Shown here in pieces: positions 18,363 to 27,360 of a DNA stretch of 64,000 bases. The DNA comes from Tritrichomonas musculus (Eukaryota; Parabasalia; Tritrichomonadida; Tritrichomonadidae): NCBI GenBank assembly GCA_039105265.1, contig JAPFFF010000023.1, positions 1,426,001 to 1,490,000 on the forward strand. Direction: 5' to 3'. The notes under the pieces are model-generated. The model was not told the DNA's origin. It searched no databases and saw only the letters and a list, made by a program, of their open reading frames with translations. The stretch's first letter is position 1, and every line of letters starts with the position of its first letter. A program made the position numbers and the translations under genes.

Positions 18363-18833
18363 ATGGGTTGTTGTGCAACACAGCCTCAGTCATTGTTAGC
18401 TAATTCTGATGGAAATGAAAAACATGTATTTGAAAGTGGATCGGTTCCTAGAAATATCAGAAATTATTTAAATTCAAACCAAGAAAAAATTCAATTCGTA
18501 ATAAAAGAAAAAGGTCCTCCAATTCCTGTTTATAATGGTAATGTCAAGCAAGCAGAAAGTTTACCACGCAGTGCTCTGAAAGTATACGATCTTGATGCCC
18601 ACGAAACTGAATTAAGTTTTGAAACAGACGCAATTTTCTCTCATCCAGAAGATGGAACCCCTGATCGAATTTTTTACAATGAAATACGTAGAATATCTTT
18701 TGCACCAATTGATGGATTTAATGGGAACTTTGTAATTTTCGCTTTTGATTCAAAAGTTGGTTTTAGAGCTTTTATATTTTTGCAGAAAAAGTACATATCC
18801 ATTATAACAACAATCATCAAGCAAGGAAAATAA
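18363..18833 (+). CDS. Small probable lipid-anchored protein (MGCC N-terminus)
   Basis: 156 residues starting MGCCATQP. Gly2 with Thr6 fits N-myristoylation, and Cys3-Cys4 fits palmitoylation, together suggesting tight anchoring to the cytosolic face of a membrane. The middle is polar. Residues about 75-156 (KVYDLDAHETELSF ... FVIFAFDSKVGFRAFIFL) have the strand-rich alternation of a PH/PTB-like fold ending in a helix, but I cannot name the family. ATG 18363 is the only start. It lies 317 bases before a phosphatase gene on the same strand. Membrane targeting is inference from the motif. Confidence 0.75.
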   Translation: MGCCATQPQSLLANSDGNEKHVFESGSVPRNIRNYLNSNQEKIQFVIKEKGPPIPVYNGNVKQAESLPRSALKVYDLDAHETELSFETDAIFSHPEDGTPDRIFYNEIRRISFAPIDGFNGNFVIFAFDSKVGFRAFIFLQKKYISIITTIIKQGK

Positions 18834-19152
18834 TTTATATTTTTGCTCAATTGTTTTTCTTTAATAAATTGTATGTATTTCATTATAATATGTTTTATTA
18901 TTGTAATGGTTATATAATGTATGAATAGTTTATGAATTAAATTGCTAATGGCGTTTTCTCTATTACATCATTAAAGGTTTTGGTCAAAATAATTCAAAAA
19001 AATTATAAGTATATATTAGGGAAATGTTAAATAGATCAGTGTCTGCTACTAGTTAATATTTATATAACTTAATCAAAGTAAATTGTTGAAAATAAAATTT
19101 GAGAAATTATTTGATCGTATAATTTTGTCCGTTTAGATATATTTGTTAATTG
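18834..19152. other. AT-rich spacer
   Basis: About 320 bases between two same-strand genes, with no further signal. Confidence 0.6.
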
Positions 19153-20193
19153 ATGCTTAACTCAGAATTGGATCAATTAATATACAATGTTCTTCTTTCA
19201 AGAATCAGTCCAAGTACATATCTAAGTGATATTATAGATGAATCCTCGATAGAAGACTTAATTATGACTGCTAAAAATATTTTTGATTCTGAACCAATGA
19301 TGCTTATTTTAGATAATCCTATTACAATAGTTGGTGATCTTCATGGAAATGTAGATGACCTTATTAGAATATTTGAAAGATGTGGATATCCACCAGAAAA
19401 AAAGTATCTATTTCTCGGTGATTACGTTGATAGAGGACAGTATAGTGTTGAAGTAATGATATTGTTGTTAGCCCTTAAATGCAAATATCCAAATAATATC
19501 AATTTATTAAGAGGAAATCATGAGACAAGTTCAATGTCAAAAAGTTACGGATTTTATCATGAATGTTCTAGAAAATATAATCATATTTTATATGAATCAT
19601 TTACCGATATGTTCAAAGTTCTCCCAATTGCAGCCTTAGTTGCTGATGTTGTTTTTTGTGTTCATGGTGGAATTTCACCAAATCTTAAAAGCTTAAAAGA
19701 TTTTCGCAAAAAGCCAAAGCCATCAGAAATATTTGGTGATAATATTTTTACAGATTTACTATGGAGTGATCCTAATTGTGACCTCGAGTCAGGATATGTG
19801 AAGAGCCCAAGAGGAAGTGGATATTATTTTTCCAGTAAAAGTTTAAATGAGTTCTTAAAACGAAATGATTTACAATTTATAATTAGATCGCACGAAGAAT
19901 GTAGTGACGGGTATAAGTGGCCATTTGGAGAAACTACGTGCTTGACTATTTTCAGTAATAGTAACTATTGTGGTCATTATAATGATGCTGTTGTTGTTGG
20001 CATTTCTCAAGATCTCCGATTAACACATGAAAGATTTTCACCATTAACAGAGAGTGAAATCCAAAAGAGACGAATCATTTGGCCTCCTTGGCTTTTGGAA
20101 AATAGTGAAAAATTCCAAATACCGCTTTCTCCTTCATCTTCTGATGAAATGATTCAAGATTTGGTTGATGACCAAATATCTTTTGTTATGTAA
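19153..20193 (+). CDS. PPP-family Ser/Thr protein phosphatase (PP1/PP2A-like)
   Basis: 346 residues from ATG 19153; a TTG three bases earlier is not needed. It has the complete PPP metal-site signature: GDLHGN (61-66), GDYVDRG (89-95), GNHET (121-125), VHGGIS and RSHEE, plus SNSNYCG for the substrate-groove tyrosine/glycine segment (usually SAPNYCG). Length and motif spacing are those of a bare catalytic subunit with short tails. It dephosphorylates Ser/Thr on proteins in the cytosol or nucleus, usually under control of separate regulatory subunits. Ala-to-Ser in RSHE and the altered SNSNYCG suggest a trichomonad-specific paralogue rather than the core PP1. Confidence 0.93.
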   Translation: MLNSELDQLIYNVLLSRISPSTYLSDIIDESSIEDLIMTAKNIFDSEPMMLILDNPITIVGDLHGNVDDLIRIFERCGYPPEKKYLFLGDYVDRGQYSVEVMILLLALKCKYPNNINLLRGNHETSSMSKSYGFYHECSRKYNHILYESFTDMFKVLPIAALVADVVFCVHGGISPNLKSLKDFRKKPKPSEIFGDNIFTDLLWSDPNCDLESGYVKSPRGSGYYFSSKSLNEFLKRNDLQFIIRSHEECSDGYKWPFGETTCLTIFSNSNYCGHYNDAVVVGISQDLRLTHERFSPLTESEIQKRRIIWPPWLLENSEKFQIPLSPSSSDEMIQDLVDDQISFVM

Positions 20194-20336
20194 AAAAAAA
20201 ATAAAAGCTGTTTTTAATGAAATTATGTTAATCTAAATATTTTTTATCAATGTTTTAGCCTAACAAAATTAAAAATTTTAAATTGAAGACGATGAGATAT
20301 TCTAGAGTAAAAGGATAAAAATTTGGCCTTAATTAA

Positions 20337-21194
20337 ATGTCTTTTCCTTTATATTCACTCAATGTTGCTTCAGTAGAAGTTTTTCATTATTTTCCAAATC
20401 TTCCAAATTATATAATCACTACAATTGCAATATTTGGGCCAACTATTGGCTATATAGACCAATTAAATCGGATGATTAAAACATGCTTAATTGACGGATT
20501 TTCACTTGATATTGCACTTATTATGCTTTTTACAAATACACTTCGCTTTTTTTACTGGTCATTTGAGCCATATGAAGTTTACCTTCTAGGTCAATCGATT
20601 GCTCTTTTCGTTATACAGTTAATTTTGTCACTCTTTTCTTTTATTTTTGCTGGATCTGGTACATTTTCGACCAAAGAAAAAGATGGATTTTCTTACATTG
20701 TAAGATATTTCCAAGATTTCCCTACGAAGATTCAAAATTATTCATTTCAAAAATTGTCATATTATATTAATATATTTCAATGTCAAAATTTGATTGATTA
20801 CTGTATTTCGCTTGTTCTTTATTTAATATTAATTTTTCTATCTTTTGCTTTTTTAATTTTCTTCTATGGTCTTAAAAGAGCATATTATACTTTCCTTTTA
20901 ACTGCAAATCTCGTTGATCCAATCGTTTCTCTCCCATTGTATCACCGCGTCGTTACTTTGCACAAAATTCAAGGAGTTTCAGTTATTTTAATAGTTCAAA
21001 CCATTGCAGGTGACATTTTGAAGCTTGTATTATTTATTGTTGGTAATTCTGGATGGACTTTTGTTCTTGGTGCAATGATTCAGACATGTTTGGATTTGAC
21101 AACATCAGCATCATTCTTTATTCAAAGACGATCAATGGAATCGGATGAACTTGAAATTAATAATTATGACTCCAATGAAAACCTAGATATTTAA
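20337..21194 (+). CDS. PQ-loop membrane protein, SLC66A2/PQLC1-like
   Basis: 285 residues with about seven hydrophobic helices, the usual PQ-loop transporter topology. The first PQ-loop motif reads FGPTIGYIDQLNRMIKTCLIDGFSLD. It is followed by NTLRFFYWSFEPYEVYLLGQS, which matches the NILRI.FW.F....LLWQS block of animal PQLC1 proteins. The second loop is near LVDPIVSLPLYHRVVTLHKIQG, where the P-Q pair is replaced. PQ-loop proteins move lysosomal amino acids or sugars, or affect lipid asymmetry; for this branch the substrate is unsettled. The site is probably an endomembrane. The gene is intact, from ATG 20337. Confidence 0.82.
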   Translation: MSFPLYSLNVASVEVFHYFPNLPNYIITTIAIFGPTIGYIDQLNRMIKTCLIDGFSLDIALIMLFTNTLRFFYWSFEPYEVYLLGQSIALFVIQLILSLFSFIFAGSGTFSTKEKDGFSYIVRYFQDFPTKIQNYSFQKLSYYINIFQCQNLIDYCISLVLYLILIFLSFAFLIFFYGLKRAYYTFLLTANLVDPIVSLPLYHRVVTLHKIQGVSVILIVQTIAGDILKLVLFIVGNSGWTFVLGAMIQTCLDLTTSASFFIQRRSMESDELEINNYDSNENLDI

Positions 21195-21365
21195 TATTTG
21201 AAGCATTATGTTTACTTATTCTATATGTTTTATAAACATGTTATTATAATATCATCATACTCTTTTTTTATTTTATCATAATATCAGTTAAAGGTATTGA
21301 AGACATATTGTAAAGCATTTTAAAAAATTAAAAAAAAAAGATTTCCTGTTTTTATTTGGAATAAA

Positions 21366-22450
21366 ATGAATTATAATCTTAAGTTTCAGCTACAAAACAA
21401 GATCAAAGAAAATAACAACTGTAAACGCAAGCTAGAAAGTAAGATCAAAAAAAAACAATTACATTATTTGTTATACAGCTTGAATTTAACACAAAATGGA
21501 TCAAAGAACTTTGATTCTCAGCAAAAAAGTGCTGCAAATGCATATGAAAAGCTTGATCCACGATTAGAACAAATCATCTTATGAAAATATTTGTCTATAT
21601 TTGCAAAATGGAAGCACAGTAAAGGAAAATAAAGAACTCAAAGTCATACTTGAAATTCAAACGAAAGAAATTGAAGATCTCTTATCTATTCTCAAAATCA
21701 AATAGATAAAATTTATAATTTGCAAAAAAAGAAAAGCAAGATTCATATTCGCCAATTCAATCACTCAATTGTGAAGCAATTTGTGAAATTAAAAAAGACA
21801 AAAGAACTTGGACAAGGCAATTTTGTTATTGAATAAAATTAAAAATTAACTTGAAAGAATCATTTCGAATAGATTCAAAAATTTCCCAATAGACAATGAG
21901 TTTTTAAAACAATCTCAATCATCCAAGCATGGTGATGTATTAAGTCCACCATATCAATCCTTCTTCAATAGTGTGATAAAGACTTGAATCAAAGAAAGAC
22001 AAAATATTCTATGTCCGCCAAATTGCTGTATGAAAGAAGTTCATCCATTTGATGAATATCATTCATAAGGATCTGGAGCCATTTAATATTATATTATAAA
22101 ATGACGGCTTCATCAAAACTTGAGACTTCAAAATAGCAAAATTGTTATCGTCAAAAAATTTTAATGATGGAATTGGCGTCACCAATTGAGATTTTAATTT
22201 TGATAAAATTTTTTTGACAAGCAAATTCAGAACTTTTATTGATGGAATTGGTGACGCCAAAAACAGCAAGATATCAAAGAAAGAGTTGCATCAAAGCGTG
22301 ATGAAAGTTGCTACTGAAATTTTCGATAACAGTCGTTATGACCAAAAATTGACCATTCCCCTTATAGAGTATTGATGTTCTTGGTCCAAAATGTTACTGC
22401 TTCAAAAATTCTTCTTGAGCAAAAGTAGTACTATTGAAAATCTTTCAATA
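21366..22450 (+). pseudogene. Degenerate protein-kinase gene with coiled-coil N-terminus
   Basis: No long frame survives, but successive frames give recognisable pieces. There is a charged helical lead-in (QNKIKENNNCKRKLESKIKK, then QIDKIYNLQKKKSKI) and KKTKELGQGNF at about 21795-21830, a kinase glycine-loop start. NIIHKDLEPFNIIL at 22055-22096 is the HRD/HKD catalytic loop, followed after TAA by NDGFIKT, TGA and DFKIAKLLS (the DFG region). At least six stops and several frame changes separate these pieces. It resembles trichomonad kinases with an N-terminal coiled coil and is older than the kinase relic at 5 kb. Confidence 0.65.
22173..22260. repeat. 15-bp inverted repeat, 58-base loop
   Basis: TTGGCGTCACCAATT (22173-22187) is the exact reverse complement of AATTGGTGACGCCAA (22246-22260). 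Both lie inside the kinase relic. Confidence 0.9.
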
Positions 22451-22506
22451 AATTTCTAAAATAGATGAAATGATTCTTGTATAAATGTTAATCACCAAGA
22501 AAGTTC

Positions 22507-22563
22507 TAGTTTAGGTGATATTTGTGATATATAAAATTATTATATATCTAGTTTAGGTGATAC
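22507..22563. repeat. 15-bp direct repeat
   Basis: CTAGTTTAGGTGATA occurs at 22507-22521 and 22549-22563, just downstream of the kinase relic. Confidence 0.9.
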
Positions 22564-23222
22564 TTAATAATTAAGTTAAAATGATCAATTGAAATTTTTC
22601 CATTTGAAAATTTTACATTATTTGATTGTCGAAAAGTAATATTAATTTTGTTCAAATGGTTTGGTCGCTACCAGATAGTAATGGTAAGCATTCATGTATA
22701 TGAGAAAGATGTAAATGAAAAGCTTTGTAAGATGTCATAATTAAATCTTTAATAAGTTATTTTTTTTATTAATAATAATAAATTATTAACAAGTACTTTG
22801 CTTTACATAATTTTTTTAAAATGTATCATATAGTTTACTAGGAAAATATTTGTATATCTGCTAAATATAAAATGAAAATTTTCAGAATTTATTTTGAAAA
22901 AGTTTAAAATTTTATTTCAAAATTTTGAACGTATATTTTGACATAAAAATTTAGAAATTTTGCAGAGTAGAAGGAAATTATCAAGGCAATAAATTATCTA
23001 TATTGAATAAAGAATCGAATCGGTAAGAATTTATTATTCCCATAAAAAAATGCAATTTTGAAGAAGCTCAGTAGATTGTTGCCCAATTGGGAAAAAGCTT
23101 TAAATATGACATTTATTGTATTTAAAAATTTCTCTATTGAATTTTTGAAAAGGATAAATAGTCTGAGCACATTTAAAAATTTTCCATGTCTTATATTAAG
23201 AAAAAAATCATTTCACAAAAGT
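22564..23222. other. AT-rich spacer
   Basis: The 5' region of the Q/N-rich protein gene. An open stretch before its ATG (from 23058) has no ATG of its own. No other signal. Confidence 0.55.
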
Positions 23223-24185
23223 ATGAGCTCAAACGTCTACAATCCTAATTTAGCCTCTTATTATACTATTGGGAGTTACTCAAATTATCACCAGATAAAC
23301 AATAATATTAATAAAAGCAAAACTCAATATAACGTTATTAATAATAATAATCAATTCCAGCCTCAGCCTTCATATTTCCAGCCAATTGTATATTCTCCAT
23401 ACGATTTCTACCATTATATGAATGGTTCATACTCGTATCCATATGTGAATTATTCTCAATATCCTCAAGCGCAATGTCAGCCACAATTAGTCAATATAAA
23501 TCAACAAAATATAGCATATAATGTGCTCGATAATTCGAAATCTACAGAAAATATGAGTTTTTGCTCTAACACTAATTTTAATAATCAAACAGCAATAAGC
23601 AATAATAGTTGTTCTAGTAATAGTAATGAATCATGTTCGTCAGATCTTTCAGATGATGACGATGATTCTTTCGGATCAATATTTCAGCCATTATCGGTTC
23701 TTCAAGAAAAACAAAGGAAAAGAGAGCAATTTAATAGATTATTAAATTCAAACGGATATATATATCAATTTCATAATGATTATAATTCTCAAATTTTATC
23801 AACTGAGAAAAATAAGCAATTCAATGAATTTGAGATTGGGCAAAAAGAAAACAACTCTATCATTGAGAATTTGAATTACAATATAAATGACCAAATCCAG
23901 CAAAGAAATGATTTAGTAGAAGATAAAAATGAGTCGAATCTCCAACATCCTCCTCAGCCACAAGAGCTAAAAGAAAAGGTTAATGATGAAGTAGACGAAA
24001 ATCAAAAAGTTTTTAAGCCCAAAACCTTTAAAGAAATAGAAGATGAAGAGAAAAAGAATAATAAATCACAATTTAAAGAATCAAATAAGAAAAATGAAGT
24101 AGGTAAATTCAATAATAAAGCTTATCCCTCACGTTCTAACAGTCGTAAGAATAACTCTTTTAAGAGAGGAAGGAAGATATGGTAA
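23223..24185 (+). CDS. Gln/Asn/Tyr-rich low-complexity protein
   Basis: 320 residues from ATG 23223 (MSSNVYNPNLASYYTIGS). The frame is open 55 codons further back, but only from a TTG. Order: an Asn/Gln/Tyr/Pro-rich prion-like first half (FQPQPSYFQPIVYSPYDF and similar), a Ser/Asp block ending SDLSDDDDDSFGSIF, a helical basic stretch (LQEKQRKREQFNRLL), a charged part (VFKPKTFKEIEDEEKK), and a basic Arg/Ser/Asn tail (SRSNSRKNNSFKRGRK). Such composition is common in RNA-granule and mRNA-binding proteins. No named domain is visible, so an RNA role is only a guess. Confidence 0.7.
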   Translation: MSSNVYNPNLASYYTIGSYSNYHQINNNINKSKTQYNVINNNNQFQPQPSYFQPIVYSPYDFYHYMNGSYSYPYVNYSQYPQAQCQPQLVNINQQNIAYNVLDNSKSTENMSFCSNTNFNNQTAISNNSCSSNSNESCSSDLSDDDDDSFGSIFQPLSVLQEKQRKREQFNRLLNSNGYIYQFHNDYNSQILSTEKNKQFNEFEIGQKENNSIIENLNYNINDQIQQRNDLVEDKNESNLQHPPQPQELKEKVNDEVDENQKVFKPKTFKEIEDEEKKNNKSQFKESNKKNEVGKFNNKAYPSRSNSRKNNSFKRGRKIW

Positions 24186-24658
24186 ATGGTTTTTTAAATA
24201 GTTGATTTCATCTATATAAAGTAATTTTTTTTCATATTTATTGTTCATATTTTAAAAATGAAGATTATTATTTATTTTTTACTTAGATAAATTTTTTAAA
24301 TTTGAATTAAAGAAATTCACAATTCGGCTAAACTGCAAATCATAAAATTAATTTGCACAAAATATACTTTTTGTTAACAATTTATTATAAATCTTTTTTA
24401 TGAATTGGATCATTTAAATTATCATTGATGAATTTTCTATGAAGAGAAAATGTATTAAACTAGTTTTTGGTATCATTTGAAGGACAGTCTTGATTTCTAT
24501 CTTATTTTATTTCGCCAAATTTAACTAAGATAATAATGGCAATGATAAAAAATAAAAATACCTTATATAATAATGGCAATGACATAAATAATATCTTTAA
24601 AATTTTTATAAGGTATTTTTATTTAATAAATAATTAACTTAATAAATATAAAATATAT
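24186..24658. other. Convergent spacer
   Basis: It lies between two convergent genes. ATAATAATGGCAATGA is repeated directly at about 24531 and 24567. An 18-bp inverted repeat is listed separately. Confidence 0.7.
24550..24624. repeat. 18-bp inverted repeat with 39-base loop
   Basis: AAATAAAAATACCTTATA (24550-24567) pairs exactly with TATAAGGTATTTTTATTT (24607-24624), between the 3' ends of convergent genes. Confidence 0.88.
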
Positions 24659-25543
24659 TTAATATTTGTGGTTGACTGTTCTCCTTGCAGCAGTAGTACC
24701 CCTTCCTCTGGTTGTAGTAGCTGCACCCCTCCTTCCTCTTGTCGAAACTTTTGGTATTGGAGCATTTTGTGAACAAAATCTGATATGTCTTTCGTATTGT
24801 TCTTCACCAAATTTCCTTCCGCAATATGGGCATTGAATTCTATCATCTGGAAGTTCTTGCATAACTGGCATTTCTGGAGGAGGGCCTACTTTTTTGCCTG
24901 CAGCCTTGGCCTCTTCATAAGCAGTCATCTTTCGAGCTGCACGGAGAGCTGCAATGAGATTTTCGTGTTCAACTTTGTATTTCGGAACACCGCCAATAAG
25001 TTCTCTGCCTGTATCTTGTGCCCTACCTTTTGATTTTTGATTTGCAGAACGTTGAAATTGAGCCGCTTCTGTTCCAGCAATTCTTTGTTTTTTGGAATCA
25101 AACTTCTTTCTCTTTTTAGAGGCAGACGCACAAATACTTTCGTGTTTGTCAATTCTGTCAGATGCGAATTTTCTTCCGCAATAACGGCATTCTACTCTAT
25201 CATCAGCTGCACCTTCATCAGCATATTCAGGAACATTCATTTTGGATCCTTTATTTAACCTCATTGCCCTCTTTTGCTCAGCAACTGATGGTTTATGTGC
25301 AACTGTTGACGTTGATGGTGCTGCTGTCGTTCTAGTGGTTCGTGTTGTGCTTGTTGTAGTTGTTTTTGTTGCGCCAGTTGGTCTTGTTCTTGTTGAACTT
25401 GTTGTTGTTGTTTTAGTCGCTGTCGCCCTGGTCGCTGTACTAGCTGGATAAGCTCCTGGTCGAGATGCTCCCGCAGTACTTCTTGTTGCTCCTCTTGTTG
25501 TCCTCTTCGTTTTAAAAAATGATAAAAATATAATTTTATGCAA
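24659..25543 (-). CDS. ZC2HC1-type C2HC zinc-finger protein
   Basis: The frame gives up to 294 residues. A Thr/Arg/Ala-rich leader (TATKTTTTSSTRTRPTG...) precedes two C2HC fingers: CRYCGRKFASDRIDKHESIC (about 118-137) and CPYCGRKFGEEQYERHIRFC (about 238-257). A conserved linker (RELIGGVPKYKVEHENLIAA) lies between them, and the tail is Arg/Gly/Thr-rich. Two such fingers and this spacing match the ZC2HC1/FAM164 family, poorly understood and often linked to cilia in other eukaryotes. The start is unclear: the open frame begins at a TTG (25543), and its first ATG is codon 94, after most of the leader. A short upstream exon is likely, but I could not find a convincing donor. Zinc ligands are all present. 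Confidence 0.83.
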   Translation of the reverse strand: MHKIIFLSFFKTKRTTRGATRSTAGASRPGAYPASTATRATATKTTTTSSTRTRPTGATKTTTTSTTRTTRTTAAPSTSTVAHKPSVAEQKRAMRLNKGSKMNVPEYADEGAADDRVECRYCGRKFASDRIDKHESICASASKKRKKFDSKKQRIAGTEAAQFQRSANQKSKGRAQDTGRELIGGVPKYKVEHENLIAALRAARKMTAYEEAKAAGKKVGPPPEMPVMQELPDDRIQCPYCGRKFGEEQYERHIRFCSQNAPIPKVSTRGRRGAATTTRGRGTTAARRTVNHKY

Positions 25544-25790
25544 AAAAATTGAGAGAAATATCGTTAAAATTTTTAAGGTTTTGATAATTCTCTCTTAATT
25601 ATTTGAATTATTTCACGAATAATTGAAATAAATAAAAATCATATCACTTCATATTATTTATTTTGGTAAAAAAAAACTTTTTACCTCAAATAAAAATTTA
25701 TATGAAAATCAAAGCAAATACACAAATTTATAATAGTTTTATTGATTTTTTTTTCAATTGAATAAATGACCGTTTATAAAAAAAAATAAA

Positions 25791-26807
25791 TTAAGGGTGT
25801 AGTCCAAACAATGAAATATATATAAAATTTAAAAAAAAAAGTAACATTATACTATACTAAACACGTATAATATAAATATAAAATAATAAAAGATATTCTT
25901 AATCACATGTAAAGTTTAATAAAAGCTAAATCTATCCATTATTTTTTTTCAATTTTCAATTTGGCAAATCTACTTTTTAAAAGAAAATATCGTTAGCATA
26001 TATATTATAATTTTTTTTTTTAGGATTATCGATGTTTCAAGTAATGCCTTTCTTTTCAATTGTTATGATTCTATAAATATTATTGTTTCGCATACACTAA
26101 ATATGGAAAAGCGCTTTTTTCTCAATTTTCAAACGATTTTTTTTATATCATTTCGATACATTTTATTCAAATAGTATTTTATTCATCAATTATCTTTTTG
26201 GTTATACAAAAATTAAATTTTGGCATAAAAATTGATATATTATGATGATAGGAAATGATATTAAAAATGGTTTGCATATAATGAGACAAATTGGTATAAA
26301 TTAATGATATTTCTCTTCAAATAATATTAAATTCGAATAGAATTTATTAGTTTCGTTCGCAAATAATAGAAATTTCTTTTATTTGATGGTTAAACTTGTG
26401 AAAAATTTTGAATTCTTTTTGAAAAAAAAAATTGGACTTTCTTTGATAAAACTATTCAATTTCATTTCGTTATATAAAAGAGATAAATAAATAAAAAAGT
26501 AATATTTTCTCACTATTTATGTTTTTATAATTAGTTCATATTTTATTTTTATTAGATTTTGAGCGCTTTTATCAAAATTGAAAAAAACAAAAAAAAATGC
26601 ATCATCAGTTCTCATCATCTAAAGAGAAACATAAAAAAAGCAAATCGTTACGATATTCGTAAAGTGTACCTTTGCTTATATTATAAATGGCGTTGAAAAG
26701 TTTTGATATGGGAAGATACTTATGGGGTGTGCAAAAATTGAATACTTTTTTGAATACTTTTCATTCAAATTTTCTTTGGAAAAAAATTTTTTATACTACA
26801 CCCTTAA
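25791..26807. mobile_element. Possible non-autonomous DNA transposon bounded by TTAAGGGTGTAGT repeats
   Basis: TTAAGGGTGTAGT (25791-25803) is matched exactly in inverted orientation by ACTACACCCTTAA (26795-26807). AGGGTG-type ends next to TA would suit Tc1/mariner-like elements, and the TTAA flanks would suit piggyBac-like ones. The 1-kb interior is AT-rich with no coding capacity. A second GGGTGTG stretch sits at about 26725. The arms are short, so chance is not excluded. Confidence 0.4.
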
Positions 26808-27360
26808 AAAAAAATCCTGATCTTGCCAACTAGACATAATTTAGTAGTCAATTAGATATTAGATATCGCATGGAATATCATGCTAAGCAGCTTCAGCGTG
26901 CATGTCACAGAAAATAATAACCTTTATAAATAATCAAATATTCGTAGATTTTTATTTTACACATTCATATGAACTTTTTGATTGGGTGTTTATTAATTCA
27001 ATATTATTTATATGAACTTTTTGTTATGTTTTTGGTAATTGAAAGAAGGAGCTTCACTCAGTAAATCTCAATAGGATTTTCCTAAAATTATGATATTTAT
27101 TTTATTGATGGATAAATGATTTGTTTTTATTATTTTTACTCTATTTCATGCCATTAATTTTGATATAATACACATAATCTTTTAGAAGGGACATGTGATA
27201 TAAAATTATTTTAAGATAAGAACTATCACAGCATTTTAACCTAAAAGAAATTGATAAAAGAGTCAGAAAAAAACAAATGCATATATTTGATGAAACTATT
27301 TATAATATAATAAAAAAATCAATCGAAAAATCACGCCATTTACATATACTACTTTTTTGA

